This document shows, piece after piece, positions 41,354 to 50,911 of a DNA stretch of 64,000 nucleotides; position 1 is the first letter of the stretch, and each line of letters begins with the position of its first letter. This DNA comes from VRUE01 sp963753245. Lineage in GTDB: Bacteria > Actinomycetota > Thermoleophilia > Solirubrobacterales > 70-9. Where the stretch lies: assembly GCA_963753245.1 (NCBI GenBank), contig CAVWBK010000007.1, positions 372,001-436,000 of the forward strand. The letters run 5' to 3'. The notes below the pieces were generated by a model. It did no database searches and was not told the DNA's origin. It was given only the letters and a program-made list of their open reading frames with translations. A program made the translations under genes and the position numbers.

Positions 41354-42995
41354 CGGCGGGCGAGGCACCTGCCATCGCAACGAGAAGAAGCGGAAAGAAC
41401 CAGACGATGTAGAGGTAGAACCAGTGCTCTGCGGTGAGCTGAATGCCGATCAGCAGAGCTGCGCCGAAGGCCGCCAGTTGAGTCAGGCTCTTGACCCGTG
41501 GACGAAAGGCAAGGGCAATCGCGAGCCCACCGACGCAGACGAGGATCGCGATGCGCAGTGGTTCGAGCCCCGGGACCTGACCCCAGATGCTGAACGGAGA
41601 GTCACGGTGAGCCTGGTAGGCGATCGTGCGCTGGTAGAAGGTGGCTAGCCCCGGGGTGATCGCTGGCCAGGCCATCAGCACGGCCACCACTGCAGCAAAG
41701 GCCAGCACGAACCGCGTGCGCGAAGATCGCTTCAGCAACCAGTGCCGGGCGCCGCTGGAGTTTTCCGCGGTGCGAATCTGATCGCTGCGATCCTCGTGCG
41801 GCGGGGCTTGGATCTCCCCCTCCGAGGGGCGATAGGTCGCCAGCATCGGGACCAACAGAGCTGGAGCGAACTTGGTCAGGGTGGCCAGCGCTGCGAGGGC
41901 TCCGCGCGCCAGTGGTCGCGCCAGAAGGAGCAGCGTTGCCACCAAAAGCAGGGCGACCAGGGAGTCGTTGGAGTTCGACTCCAGCACGTAGGCGGTGTAG
42001 GGGTAGGCCGCCCAGCCGAAGGCCAGGGTGGCCCCGAGTCGGCGACCCTCCGGGCCGGGGCGGATGCGGAGACCCAGCCAGAAAAGGAGGGCGAAGGTCG
42101 CTAGGTCAAAAAAAACGGCGGCGCCGTGAGCTGCTGGTAGGTCATCCCAGGAACCCGACCAGGGCCAGATCCGCTCAAAGGGGACGTAGGCGTAGTAGTT
42201 GACCGGTCCGTAGGTGTCGCCCTGCGAGACGTCTTCGGGGAAGTTGTCGTAGAGCTGTTCGCCGTGAGCGATCCGATCGGCGCCGACGACCCCCGCATAG
42301 CCGACGTCGATTGCACCCGAATCGGCCATATTCAGACCAACGCGGAAGCCGACCAAGAAGAGGGCGGCGATCAGCAGCCAGCTGGTCGGCCAGCTGGGCC
42401 GCAGTCCTTCGCCACCCCGAAAGCCGAGCCAGAGGGCGCGACTCAAGAGATAGACGAGCGGTGGGTAGGCGAGGGGCACCGAGACACCGATTTCGGCCCG
42501 GTTGAAGAAGAAGTTCGAGACTCCGAAGCCGAGCAGGACGAGCAGGTCCAGATTGGCCGCTCGCCATGGTCGCCGCCAGTCAAAGAGACCGACCAGGAAG
42601 AGTGCGCAGATCGGTAGGAAGACGTAGGGCGCGTTGAGCTTGTGGCCGAATGCGCCCGAGTAGCCCCGGGCCATCTTCCAGGCAACCTGATAGCCGGTCC
42701 ACGACTCGCTGACGGTGGCGGTGATCGGGTCGACCAAAACGAGCGCCACCTCCTTGCCTTCAGCGAAGTAGGCGACCTCCCAATGGCCTTCGACCATGCT
42801 CGCGCTTGAGCTCAGGCCGGGGTGCTCGCGGCGCTCCTGGACCACCTTTGCGTCGCGCCCGGCGACCCGAGTCGCCCGTGCCGCGCTGATCTGGTGCTGA
42901 TCTGCGCCCGCGATCGCGGGAGAGGCGAGCAGCGCCAACAGCAGCAGCGCGGCGAGGAGCTGCCGAACCGGGGGTCGGGGGCCCCTCCCCCTCAC
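41307..42995 (-). CDS. Polytopic GT-C-like (GT87-type) membrane protein
   Basis: A 562-residue membrane protein. GTG 42995 overlaps the stop of the phosphodiesterase gene (GTGA) and is followed by a signal-like helix (QLLAALLLLALLASPAIAGA); an earlier in-frame start would lie within that gene. An extracytoplasmic segment of about 80 residues with a PepSY-like look precedes about ten helices. GADRIAHGEQLYDNFPEDVSQGDTYGPVNYYAYVPFE resembles the first luminal loop of GT87/GT-C mannosyltransferases, where an acidic residue is catalytic. Polyprenyl-phosphate-dependent glycosyl transfer is plausible but unproven. Confidence 0.72.
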   Translation of the reverse strand: MRGRGPRPPVRQLLAALLLLALLASPAIAGADQHQISAARATRVAGRDAKVVQERREHPGLSSSASMVEGHWEVAYFAEGKEVALVLVDPITATVSESWTGYQVAWKMARGYSGAFGHKLNAPYVFLPICALFLVGLFDWRRPWRAANLDLLVLLGFGVSNFFFNRAEIGVSVPLAYPPLVYLLSRALWLGFRGGEGLRPSWPTSWLLIAALFLVGFRVGLNMADSGAIDVGYAGVVGADRIAHGEQLYDNFPEDVSQGDTYGPVNYYAYVPFERIWPWSGSWDDLPAAHGAAVFFDLATFALLFWLGLRIRPGPEGRRLGATLAFGWAAYPYTAYVLESNSNDSLVALLLVATLLLLARPLARGALAALATLTKFAPALLVPMLATYRPSEGEIQAPPHEDRSDQIRTAENSSGARHWLLKRSSRTRFVLAFAAVVAVLMAWPAITPGLATFYQRTIAYQAHRDSPFSIWGQVPGLEPLRIAILVCVGGLAIALAFRPRVKSLTQLAAFGAALLIGIQLTAEHWFYLYIVWFFPLLLVAMAGASPAVRESLAPAASPARSN

Positions 42996-44509
42996 AGACC
43001 GAAGTGCTCGAGCACGATCGGCGCGACATCGCGCAGGGACCACTGCTGGCGCCGGTCGGCTCGCTGCGGACCGCAACCTACAAAGAGCAAGGGCCCGAGG
43101 CTGTCCCCGCGGTGCAGAGACCCATGGCTGCCCCCGCCGGCATGGCTGGTTCCGCCCCAGTCGAGCGCCTCATAGCCGTCCCCCAGGGAAACGATGAAAT
43201 CGCCGGCGCAGGGAGAGCTGAGCGCGGAGAAAACACGCGCAAAGGGGTCCGGGTACTCCTCGCTTCGCAGGCGGCCATCCTCGATCCTTGCCGCGAGCAC
43301 CCCGAGCTCGCCGCGCAAATTCCAGCCGCCGCCGCGCAGGTCTGTCACCGGTCCTCCGGGACTGAAGCGCAATTGCTCGCCGCGGCGCTCGATGACCCCA
43401 ACGGTCTCGCTGGCGTTCGTCAACGCCATCTCCGGACGCGCCACCGGGCTGCCATCGGGGAGCTCGAGCCAGCAGACCAGATCCACACCTTCGACCCGGG
43501 CCAGACCACGGCGCACCGCATCGTGCTCGGCCCGCTCCCCCTCATTTGGCAACAGATAGATGTGCGCCGCGCGGCCGGTGGGGCTGACCGCCAGCTGGGC
43601 CCCCTCAGGGCGCTCCTCCGAGGGGGCGAGGACCGACCACTCGCGGGCCAACAGTTCAACCAAGGGCAGGCCACGATCGACGGGAGTCTGCGCATGGTCG
43701 GCGACGAGGATTAGGGCGTGATCGGCGAGGAAACGCTCAAGGCCCCCGCCCGCCTCGACCAACTGGGCGAAGCACTGGTCCGCCTTGGCGATCGACTCGA
43801 CACTGGCCTCGGGACCGTGGCGGTGAGAGTAGTTGTCGTTGTCTGCCAATGAGAAGAGCAGGAAGTCGAAGGAGCCCTCGCGCACCATCTCCGCGGCGCA
43901 GCAGGCCGAGTATTCGTCACGGACGCCGGGGATCGAGGTCGACTTGCAGGGAACCTCACGGCTGGCGTAGAGGTCGCCGTAGAAGAGCTCCGTCGGGCCC
44001 CAGGTGTGATGGCGGAACTTGAGCTGCGTCGCATCGACGGCTCGGCGCAGAAGACCGTCGAGAGAGACCTCATGGCGGTGGCGACCGCGGTAGATCAGGA
44101 ATGGAGTGCAGGCGGTCCGCGCACCGCTGTCGTCGAGGCGCTCGAAGAGGGTTTCGGCCTCGGGATTGAGGTGGGCCAGGTTCATGTTGTAGACGAGGTC
44201 ATAGAGCGCTCGGAAGACACCGACCGCGCGGGTCGCCTCCAGCGAGGAGCCATACTCGACGTAGCGGCGCTCGAGGCGGTGGTACCAGTTCATGCCGCTG
44301 ATCCAGTGCTGATCGGAGCCCAGACCGGTGACCATCTCGGCGCAGGCGACGGGGGTCACCGAGGGGAAGCTCGAGACACAGTCGGGGACAAGGACACCGC
44401 GTTCCAACAGAGCCGCAAAGGTCGGGGCGCGCTCTTCGGCGACGGCGCGCTCGAGCATGTCGGTGCGCAGGGAATCGACGTAGGTGAGAACCAGTTTCTT
44501 CGCGGCCAT
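42992..44509 (-). CDS. Type I phosphodiesterase / nucleotide pyrophosphatase family protein
   Basis: A 505-residue alkaline-phosphatase-superfamily hydrolase. The first metal site is in TYVDSLRTDML, the nucleophile Thr in SFPSVTPVACAEM, further metal ligands in LADNDNYSHRHGP and VADHAQTP, and the last in GGGSHGSLHRGDSLG. No signal peptide is seen, so it acts in the cytoplasm or by association with the membrane. The next gene, a GT-C-like membrane protein, overlaps its stop, suggesting a linked role in phosphodiester or polyprenyl-phosphate metabolism (inference). Confidence 0.85.
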   Translation of the reverse strand: MAAKKLVLTYVDSLRTDMLERAVAEERAPTFAALLERGVLVPDCVSSFPSVTPVACAEMVTGLGSDQHWISGMNWYHRLERRYVEYGSSLEATRAVGVFRALYDLVYNMNLAHLNPEAETLFERLDDSGARTACTPFLIYRGRHRHEVSLDGLLRRAVDATQLKFRHHTWGPTELFYGDLYASREVPCKSTSIPGVRDEYSACCAAEMVREGSFDFLLFSLADNDNYSHRHGPEASVESIAKADQCFAQLVEAGGGLERFLADHALILVADHAQTPVDRGLPLVELLAREWSVLAPSEERPEGAQLAVSPTGRAAHIYLLPNEGERAEHDAVRRGLARVEGVDLVCWLELPDGSPVARPEMALTNASETVGVIERRGEQLRFSPGGPVTDLRGGGWNLRGELGVLAARIEDGRLRSEEYPDPFARVFSALSSPCAGDFIVSLGDGYEALDWGGTSHAGGGSHGSLHRGDSLGPLLFVGCGPQRADRRQQWSLRDVAPIVLEHFGL

Positions 44510-44543
44510 CGCCGGGCGAATGATGGTCGACCCGGTTCGCGGG

Positions 44544-44948
44544 CTAGCGCAGCACGCGCAGGCCAGCGTGTTTGCGCTTGGCGCGCCGATGGCGAGCGAT
44601 GCCGAGCCAGACCAGTACGAGCGCGATCACGATGACCGAAACCGCCAACAGGACCGAGGCGACGGCGACGATCAGCGCCGCGACCGCGACCAGGAATCCG
44701 AGCGCCCCGCCGCCACCCCCTCCGCGCCGGCCGGCGCCGGCGAGGAGATCGCTGATCACGATGCAGGCTGTGACAGCCCCCAGCAGGGCCAGGATCGCGC
44801 CGGGGGGGCCGTCGAGCAGGAACCCTGCGATCAGGCCGATCACGGCGGCCAGCAAAGTCATCCGACCGCGCGCGGAACCATGGGTCCCGGTGGTGCCGGC
44901 CAGCATCCCGATCGCGATGCCGATACCGAGGTCGGTGAGAAAGTGCAC
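44544..44948 (-). CDS. Small membrane protein, function unknown
   Basis: A 134-residue protein with about four hydrophobic segments (near 5-17, 30-45, 48-67 and 80-118) and a very basic C-terminus (ARHRRAKRKHAG). A glycine run (GRRGGGGGGALG) links two segments. GTG 44948 places a start right before the first helix; an upstream ATG at 44993 adds 15 polar residues. It is divergent from the aminotransferase gene. No family recognised. Confidence 0.6.
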   Translation of the reverse strand: MHFLTDLGIGIAIGMLAGTTGTHGSARGRMTLLAAVIGLIAGFLLDGPPGAILALLGAVTACIVISDLLAGAGRRGGGGGGALGFLVAVAALIVAVASVLLAVSVIVIALVLVWLGIARHRRAKRKHAGLRVLR

Positions 44949-45002
44949 GGTCGAAAACCTAACTGCCTCGGCGCTTGCACGTCGATCCGCCACACTTCAG
45001 GC

Positions 45003-46409
45003 ATGACCGACCTGCCGCCCCCCCGCCATCGGCGGCGCGCTCACACCCGCACCCGTGACCTCCAGCGCTACGCCGATCTGTTTGCCGAGCGCACCGGCGT
45101 CATGCGCTCCTCCGCGATGCGTGATCTGATGGCGGTCACCGCACGACCCGAGGTGATCTCCCTGGCCGGTGGGCTACCCGACACCTCCACCTTCCCGGCA
45201 CAGACCTTCGCCGCCCAGATGACCCGGATCGCGCAGGAGTCGGTCGCTGAGGCTCTGCAATACGGGCCGACCGAGGGCTTCGAGGAGACGATCGACTGCA
45301 TCCTGGAGGTGATGGGAGCCGAGGGCATGCTTCCCGACCCTGAGGATGTGATCGTCACCACCGGCGGCCAGCAGGCGATCGACCTTATCTGCAAGACCCT
45401 GATCGACCCCGGCGACGTTGTCATCTGCGAGGCACCGACCTATCCCGGCGCCGTGCCGGTCTTCTGTAGCTACCAGGCCGACGTTGTACAAATCGAGTGC
45501 GACGCGCAGGGAATGCAGATGGATCAACTCGAGGAGGTGCTCGCGCGCCTCGATAGCGAGGGGCGCCGGCCGAAATTCGTCTACTCGGTGCCGACCTTCC
45601 AGAATCCGGCCGGCGTGACGATGTCGCTCGCTCGGCGCCAGCGGCTCGTTGAGCTTGCCCGCCTGCGCGAGATGCTTGTCGTTGAGGACAACCCCTACGG
45701 TCTGCTCCGCTTCGGCGGCGAGGCGCTGCCACCCCTCTACCAACTCGACGGCGGCGACTTCGTCATCTACATCGGCACTTTTTCGAAGATCCTCTCGCCC
45801 GGAATCCGGCTTGGCTGGGCCGTGGCGCCACCGCCGGTGATGGAGAAGATCGTGCTCGGCAAGCAGGCGGCGGATCTTTGCACCTCGACCCTCACCCAGT
45901 ACTTCGTTCGCGAGTACTTTGCCGAAGGCCGCTGGCGGGCCTATGTCGACAGCCTGGCCGAGGTCTACTGCGCTCGCCGCGACACGATGATTGCCGCACT
46001 CAGTGAGCATTTTCCGGCCGGGGCCGTGTGGACCGAGCCTCAGGGTGGATTGTTCATCTGGGCGACCCTTCCCGAGTACATCGACACCGGCGACCTCCTG
46101 GCCCGGGCGCTGCGCGAGGATGTCGCCTTCGTCCCCGGTCAGGCCGCCTATGTCGATGGCCGCGGTCGCAACTCAATGCGGCTCAATTTTTCCGGGGTCA
46201 CGGAGGAGGAGATCCGCGAGGGAATCCGCAGGATCGGCGGCGTGATCACCGAGCAGGTCGAGCTCTACGAAGCACTAACCGCTGGCGAGCGTGCTGGGAC
46301 TGTGCCGCTGAGCGACGACGTCCCAGCTGATCGCGGCGCTGAGCTGGACGAGGTCGTTCGGGACGCCAATGTCCTGCCCTTCCGAAAGAGCGGGGAGGGC
46401 GGGCGTTGA
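45003..46409 (+). CDS. PLP-dependent aminotransferase, class I/II (LysN/MocR-type fold I)
   Basis: A 468-residue aminotransferase. The PLP lysine is in GTFSKILSPGIRLGW; VISLAGGLPDTSTFP, YGPTEGFEE, TTGGQQAIDL, VPTFQNPAGVTM and the C-terminal MRLNFSG are typical of the 2-aminoadipate/valine-pyruvate group. It has no GntR domain, so it is an enzyme rather than a MocR regulator. A 35-residue N-terminal and a 50-residue C-terminal extension are unusual. The stop overlaps the ddl start by four bases. Substrate not determined. Confidence 0.9.
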   Translation: MTDLPPPRHRRRAHTRTRDLQRYADLFAERTGVMRSSAMRDLMAVTARPEVISLAGGLPDTSTFPAQTFAAQMTRIAQESVAEALQYGPTEGFEETIDCILEVMGAEGMLPDPEDVIVTTGGQQAIDLICKTLIDPGDVVICEAPTYPGAVPVFCSYQADVVQIECDAQGMQMDQLEEVLARLDSEGRRPKFVYSVPTFQNPAGVTMSLARRQRLVELARLREMLVVEDNPYGLLRFGGEALPPLYQLDGGDFVIYIGTFSKILSPGIRLGWAVAPPPVMEKIVLGKQAADLCTSTLTQYFVREYFAEGRWRAYVDSLAEVYCARRDTMIAALSEHFPAGAVWTEPQGGLFIWATLPEYIDTGDLLARALREDVAFVPGQAAYVDGRGRNSMRLNFSGVTEEEIREGIRRIGGVITEQVELYEALTAGERAGTVPLSDDVPADRGAELDEVVRDANVLPFRKSGEGGR

Positions 46410-47347
46410 AGGTCGTCGTCTTGAAGGGTGGAAAGTCGCTTGAGCGCGGCGTCTCGCTGCGTTCGGCTGCGCGAGTCGAGGACGCCCTGGCGCGGCTTGG
46501 TCACGAGGTTGTCGCGCTTGACGCCGACGCCGGGCTGGTCAAGCGCCTGCTCGCTGAGGAGCCCGACCTGGCCTTCATCGCGATGCACGGTCGCGGCGGC
46601 GAGGATGGCACCACCCAGGAGCTGCTCGAGATCCTCGGTGTGCCGTTCACGGGGCCCGGCGTTGCGGCCTGTGCCCTGTGCACCGACAAGGTGCTCGCCA
46701 AGCACGCACTGCTTGGCGCCGGGGTCCCGACCCCTAGGTGGTTCGCCTTCAATCAGACGGCTTTCCGTGAGCTCGGCGCGGTCGAGGCACTCGCCGAACT
46801 CGATCGGCGGCTCGGTTTCCCGCTGGTCGTCAAGCCCGGACGCGGTGGCTCAGCGCTCGGGGTCCGCTTTGCGGCGGCGCCCGCGGAGATTCCCGAGGCG
46901 CTGGTCTCAGCCTTCAGCTATGACGAGCGGGTCCTGCTCGAGCGCTTCGTCGACGGGCGTGAGTTAGCGCTCAGCGTGCTCGGCACCGAGCCGCTGCCGA
47001 TCGTCGAGGCGATTCCCGAGGATGGCGATCGCTATGACTTCGAAGCACGCTATGAGATCGGGCGCACCCGCTTTGAGTGCCCGGCAGAGCTCTCTGAGCA
47101 GGAGCGCTCGACGGTCACCGCGGCGGCGCTCGGGGCCTACCGTGCGCTCGGCTGCTCGGGTTTTGCCCGGGTCGACCTGATCCTCGGCGAGGACGGCCCC
47201 GAGGTGCTCGAGGTCAACGCGATCCCCGGGCTCACCGATACCAGCCTTCTCCCCCAGGCGGCCGAGGCCGCCGGGCTCGGCTTTGAGGAGCTGGTCGCGC
47301 GGATACTCGAGTTGGCGCTCGAGCCCTCCCCGACAAACGCGGTCTAA
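46406..47347 (+). CDS. ddl: D-alanine-D-alanine ligase
   Basis: A 313-residue ATP-grasp ligase that makes D-Ala-D-Ala for peptidoglycan. MKVVVLKGGKSLERGVSLRSA is the family's N-terminal motif with S in the dipeptide site; MHGRGGEDGTTQELLE, PLVVKPGRGGSALGV and EVNAIPGLTDTSLLP follow. The TTG start lies in the overlap TTGA with the aminotransferase stop. It is slightly shorter than most Ddl and lacks the long omega-loop insert of VanA-type enzymes. Confidence 0.93.
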   Translation: MKVVVLKGGKSLERGVSLRSAARVEDALARLGHEVVALDADAGLVKRLLAEEPDLAFIAMHGRGGEDGTTQELLEILGVPFTGPGVAACALCTDKVLAKHALLGAGVPTPRWFAFNQTAFRELGAVEALAELDRRLGFPLVVKPGRGGSALGVRFAAAPAEIPEALVSAFSYDERVLLERFVDGRELALSVLGTEPLPIVEAIPEDGDRYDFEARYEIGRTRFECPAELSEQERSTVTAAALGAYRALGCSGFARVDLILGEDGPEVLEVNAIPGLTDTSLLPQAAEAAGLGFEELVARILELALEPSPTNAV

Positions 47348-47423
47348 ATCCGCCTAGCTTCTGCCAGTGGTTCGAACGATGTCGGTTCGGCGCGGCAACC
47401 AGCTGGCGGCCTTGCTCAGAGGC

Positions 47424-47906
47424 TCAGTCGCTGCCCTGGGCGAAATCATCCGGGGTGACCTCATCGAGGAACTCTTTGAACTTGTCGACGACCTCCTCGG
47501 TGTCTTCGACCTCGTGCTCGAACTCGATGGCGGATTCCTCGATCACCTCCTCGGCGGCGAAGATCGGGGCTGAGACCCGGACCGCGAGGGCGAGCGCGTC
47601 GGAGGGACGTGAGTCGATCTCCAGCTCGGTGCCGTTGACCGAGATCGTGATCGACGCGTAGAAGGTGTTGTCCCGCAGCTCGGTGACCGAGACGCGCTCG
47701 CACTTGGCATCGAGCTGCTCGAGCACGTCGGAGAGCAGATCGTGGGTCATCGGTCGCGGAGTCGATGCCCCCTGCAGCTTCATCAGAATCGCGGCGGCCT
47801 CTGGATGCCCAATCCAGATCGGCAGGAACTTGTTGCCCTCCACGGTCTTCAGCAAAACGATCGGCTGCTTGCCGACCATGTCGAAACTGACGCCATAAAT
47901 CTGCAT
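47424..47906 (-). CDS. Bifunctional nuclease family (DUF151) protein
   Basis: A 160-residue protein of the DUF151/BFN family. The fold opens with VSFDMVGKQPIVLLKTVEG, then LPIWIGHPEAAAI, the TRPMTHDLL-like PRPMTHDLLSDVLEQL and the signature IDSRPSDALALAVR (about 118-131). A very acidic C-terminal helix follows. ATG 47906 is preferred over TTG 47915; neither has a ribosome-binding site. It begins 11 bases after the 3' end of tRNA-Ile on the same strand, so tRNA processing would leave a nearly leaderless mRNA. Confidence 0.92.
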   Translation of the reverse strand: MQIYGVSFDMVGKQPIVLLKTVEGNKFLPIWIGHPEAAAILMKLQGASTPRPMTHDLLSDVLEQLDAKCERVSVTELRDNTFYASITISVNGTELEIDSRPSDALALAVRVSAPIFAAEEVIEESAIEFEHEVEDTEEVVDKFKEFLDEVTPDDFAQGSD

Positions 47907-47916
47907 CTGCTGCAAG

Positions 47917-47980
<64 letters not shown>

Positions 47981-47990
<10 letters not shown>

Positions 47991-48856
47991 GCCGTGTTGG
48001 CGGCGATGATACTGGCCAGCTGGAGCGCCTGGTCCAGGTCTTCGAAGCGGATCTCGACCGCAACCTCCTTACCTTTGCGCGACCGCACGCGGACCTCGTG
48101 GCCGATCGCCGTCTCGAGCCGATCGGCGGCAGCGCGCAGCGCCGCACGCTGCTCGGAGTCAACGATTGGCGCCCGCGCACTCTTTGGCTGGCTGGCCAGC
48201 TTGACATGATTCTCGGTCTCACGTACCGACCAACCGTGACGAGCGGCATCGCGGGCGAGGCGGCGGCGGACATCGTTACCCCGAGCGGCGAGGAGGGCAC
48301 GACCGTGGCCCTCGCTGAGCTCGCCCGACTCGAGCAGCGCGAGCGCCTCATCGGGCAGATCGAGGAGGCGGATTAGGTTGGACACCGCCGGGCGACTGCG
48401 CCCGACACGCCGGGCCAGGTCCTCCTTGGAGAGGCCAAGCTCCTCAACCAGAGCCGCGCAGGCACGAGCCTCGTCAACCGGGTTCAGGTCCTCCCGCACC
48501 ATGTTCTCGATCAGTGCCACCTGTAGCCGCTCGGCCTGCTCGGAGTCGCGAACAACCGCGGGCACCTTCTCCAACCCGGCGCTCTGGGCCGCTCGCCAGC
48601 GCCGCTCGCCAGCGATCAGCTCATAGCTTCCGTCGAGGAGCGGGCGCACCAACAGCGGTTGGACGACGCCGCTGGCTTCAATCGAGGTCGCCAAGGCCGC
48701 CATGGCCTCGGGATCAAACTGAGTCCGCGGTTGGTTGGGGTTCGGCTTGACCAAACCGACCGGCAGCTCGCGCAGCTCGCCGGCCTCGGCCTCGGTGGCC
48801 TCCGGCAGGATCGCCGCCAGGCCGCGGCCCATGCCGGCTCGCTTCTTAGCGGCCAC
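47981..48856 (-). CDS. parB: Chromosome partitioning protein ParB
   Basis: A 291-residue ParB. The CTPase motif region has LVKPNPNQPRTQFD and YELIAGERRWRAAQ with ENMVREDLNPVDEA after it. A helix-turn-helix (LARRVGRSRPAVSNLIRLLDLP) and a C-terminal dimer domain follow. It loads on parS and spreads as a CTP-dependent clamp. GTG 48856. The stop TAG lies inside the 5' end of tRNA-Ile. A parS-like site is at 51926-51941. Confidence 0.96.
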
Positions 48857-48882
48857 CGGTGCAGCCGATCAACGGTGCGGCG

Positions 48883-49641
48883 CTAGCCACGGTCAACGAG
48901 CTCCTCAGCGAGTGCACGGTAGGCAGTGGAGGCGCGCGAAGAGGGCGCATGCTCGGTCACCGGGAGACCATAGCTCGGCGCCTCGGCGACGCGGACGCTG
49001 CGCGGGATCACCGTCTTGAAGACCATTTCCGGAAAGTGCTCGCGCAGCTCGCGCTCGACGTCCTGTGCGAGGCGGGTGCGCTCGTCGTGCATCGTGATCA
49101 GGAGACCGGACACGTGCAGAGAGGGGTTCATCTCGCGGCGGATCATCGCCAGCGTGTCGAGGAACTGGACCAGTCCCTCAAGCGCCAGGTACTCGGCCTG
49201 GACCGGGACGATCACCCGATCGGCACAGACCAGTGCATTGACGCTGACCGGCCCAAGTGATGGTGGGCAGTCCAGGACGGTGACGGCAAATCGCTCGCGG
49301 ACCGGGCCGAGTCGCTCACGCAGCCGGCGCTCAGAGCCCTCGAGCCGGGGCAGCTCGACCGCAGCTCCGGCCAGGTCACGGCTGGCTGGAACCAGCCAGA
49401 GATTGTCGGGACCAGCCGGACGTGCCGCCTCGGCGACCGAGACATCACCGGTCAGACAATCATAGGAGGAGGGGTGCATATCGCGGGCGCCGCCGACGGC
49501 GACCGTGGCGTTGCATTGCGGGTCAAGATCGACCAACAGGGTCTGCTCCCCGCCCATCGCGACGCAGGCGGCGAGGTTGACGGCGGTCGTGGTCTTGCCG
49601 ACTCCCCCCTTCTGGTTCGCGATCGCGTAGACGACTCCCAT
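48883..49641 (-). CDS. parA: Chromosome partitioning ATPase ParA (Soj)
   Basis: A 252-residue deviant Walker ATPase. KGGVGKTTTAVNLAA (about 11-25) is Walker A with the signature lysine, LLVDLDPQCNAT is the A' motif, and VLDCPPSLGPVSVNAL is Walker B. It forms dynamic nucleoid gradients that move ParB-parS. It lies 34 bp after rsmG and 26 bp before parB. Short and without the long N-terminal extension seen in many actinobacterial ParA proteins. Confidence 0.96.
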   Translation of the reverse strand: MGVVYAIANQKGGVGKTTTAVNLAACVAMGGEQTLLVDLDPQCNATVAVGGARDMHPSSYDCLTGDVSVAEAARPAGPDNLWLVPASRDLAGAAVELPRLEGSERRLRERLGPVRERFAVTVLDCPPSLGPVSVNALVCADRVIVPVQAEYLALEGLVQFLDTLAMIRREMNPSLHVSGLLITMHDERTRLAQDVERELREHFPEMVFKTVIPRSVRVAEAPSYGLPVTEHAPSSRASTAYRALAEELVDRG

Positions 49642-49675
49642 CGAGCCCAGCCTAGATGGTTGCTTGGCTGATCAT

Positions 49676-50365
49676 CTAGGCAGCGCTGCCGGGCGGGCGC
49701 TTCTTCGCCATCCCGGCCCGGCGGGGGAGCTGAGCGGGGGTCCGGCCCCGCTTGCGCAGCACATGCAGGTGACGGTGGCGGCTACCGGCGAAGGGCCCGA
49801 CCGCGAGCACCAGCTCGGGCTCCATCGCCAGGCCGCCGGCGGCGCGCGCGAGCTCGGCCTCCTCCTCGGGATCGCGCCTGCCCTTCCAGGCGACCAGCAC
49901 CCCGCCCTCGCGAAGCAGCGGCGAGGCCAGCTCTGCAAGCGTGGAGAGCCGGCCCACGGCGCGCGCGGTGACGGCGTCATAGAGCTCGCGACCAGCGCCC
50001 GCGGCGAGCTCCTCCGAGCGGGCCTGGATCGTATTCGCGTTCATGATTCCTCCCGCGGCGGCGGCGCGCCTGGTGAACTCGCACTTGCGCCCGACCGACT
50101 CAACCAGATCGACCGTCGCGGTGGGCATCGCGACCGCCAGGACCAACCCCGGAAACCCTGCTCCAGAGCCAATGTCAGCGACCCGGTCGGCGCGGCGCAG
50201 ATCGCTGACCGTGAGCCCGCTGAGGCTATCGGCGACATGGACCTGCCAGGCGCGGCCGGGCTCGGTGACCGAGCTGACCGAGGCGCGCTCGACGGCGAGC
50301 AACTCGAGCACCTTGTGCAGGGTCTCGCGGGCGCTCGCGTCAAGCTCGACCGGCGCCGCGCTCAC
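49676..50365 (-). CDS. rsmG: 16S rRNA (guanine-N7) methyltransferase RsmG
   Basis: A 229-residue methyltransferase for G527 of 16S rRNA. The SAM motif VADIGSGAGFPGLVLAVAMP is at about residues 62-81, VDLVESVGRKCEF at motif II and DAVTARAVGRLSTL later. A Pro/Arg-rich basic C-terminus (about 205-229) extends beyond the standard length and may bind RNA. The start overlaps the jag stop by four bases. Confidence 0.95.
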   Translation of the reverse strand: MSAAPVELDASARETLHKVLELLAVERASVSSVTEPGRAWQVHVADSLSGLTVSDLRRADRVADIGSGAGFPGLVLAVAMPTATVDLVESVGRKCEFTRRAAAAGGIMNANTIQARSEELAAGAGRELYDAVTARAVGRLSTLAELASPLLREGGVLVAWKGRRDPEEEAELARAAGGLAMEPELVLAVGPFAGSRHRHLHVLRKRGRTPAQLPRRAGMAKKRPPGSAA

Positions 50366-50847
50366 TCGGCCACAAGCGGCGCGACGACCACGCAGCGATG
50401 CGGCTCATCACCTTCGCTGTAGGTCTCGACGCCGGCGCGATCCTTGAGGTGCTCATGAACGACCCGCCGCTCCTGGGCGCTCATCTCGTCCATCTCAACC
50501 GCGCGGCTGCCATCAAGTGCGCGCTCGGCGGCGCGGTCGGCGCGGGCGACCAGAACCTCGCGTCGGCGCTCGCGATAGCCGGCGGCGTCGAGCACAACCC
50601 GCTTGCGCTCGCGCATCCCCCGAAACGCGGCCTGGTAACAGAGCAGCTGCAGCGCATCGATCGTCTGGCCACGCTTGCCGATCAGGAGCCCGTAGTCATC
50701 CTCCCCGACGACGACCGCGTCGATGCGATCCTCGCCCTCGGTGACCTCAACCTCTCCTTCAAGGTCAAGTTCGTCGAGGACGCCCTCGACCAGCTCCTGC
50801 ACCCGCTCCGCCGGCTCCGCCGGCCACGCGCCGGTTTCATCGCTCAT
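50362..50847 (-). CDS. jag: Jag/KhpB-type RNA-binding protein (KH and R3H domains)
   Basis: A 161-residue protein with a KH domain (about 40-100, motif GLLIGKRGQTIDALQLL) and an R3H domain at the end (SAQERRVVHEHLKDRAGVETYSEGDEPHR). It lacks the N-terminal Jag_N domain. KhpB proteins bind RNA and affect cell elongation and division. It stands between yidC and rsmG, the usual order near the origin. Confidence 0.94.
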   Translation of the reverse strand: MSDETGAWPAEPAERVQELVEGVLDELDLEGEVEVTEGEDRIDAVVVGEDDYGLLIGKRGQTIDALQLLCYQAAFRGMRERKRVVLDAAGYRERRREVLVARADRAAERALDGSRAVEMDEMSAQERRVVHEHLKDRAGVETYSEGDEPHRCVVVAPLVAE

Positions 50848-50911
50848 GCGGCGATCCTATCGCGGCGCCTGCCGCCCCGAGGAGGCCGAATTCCCGAATC
50901 AGCGGGGCCGA

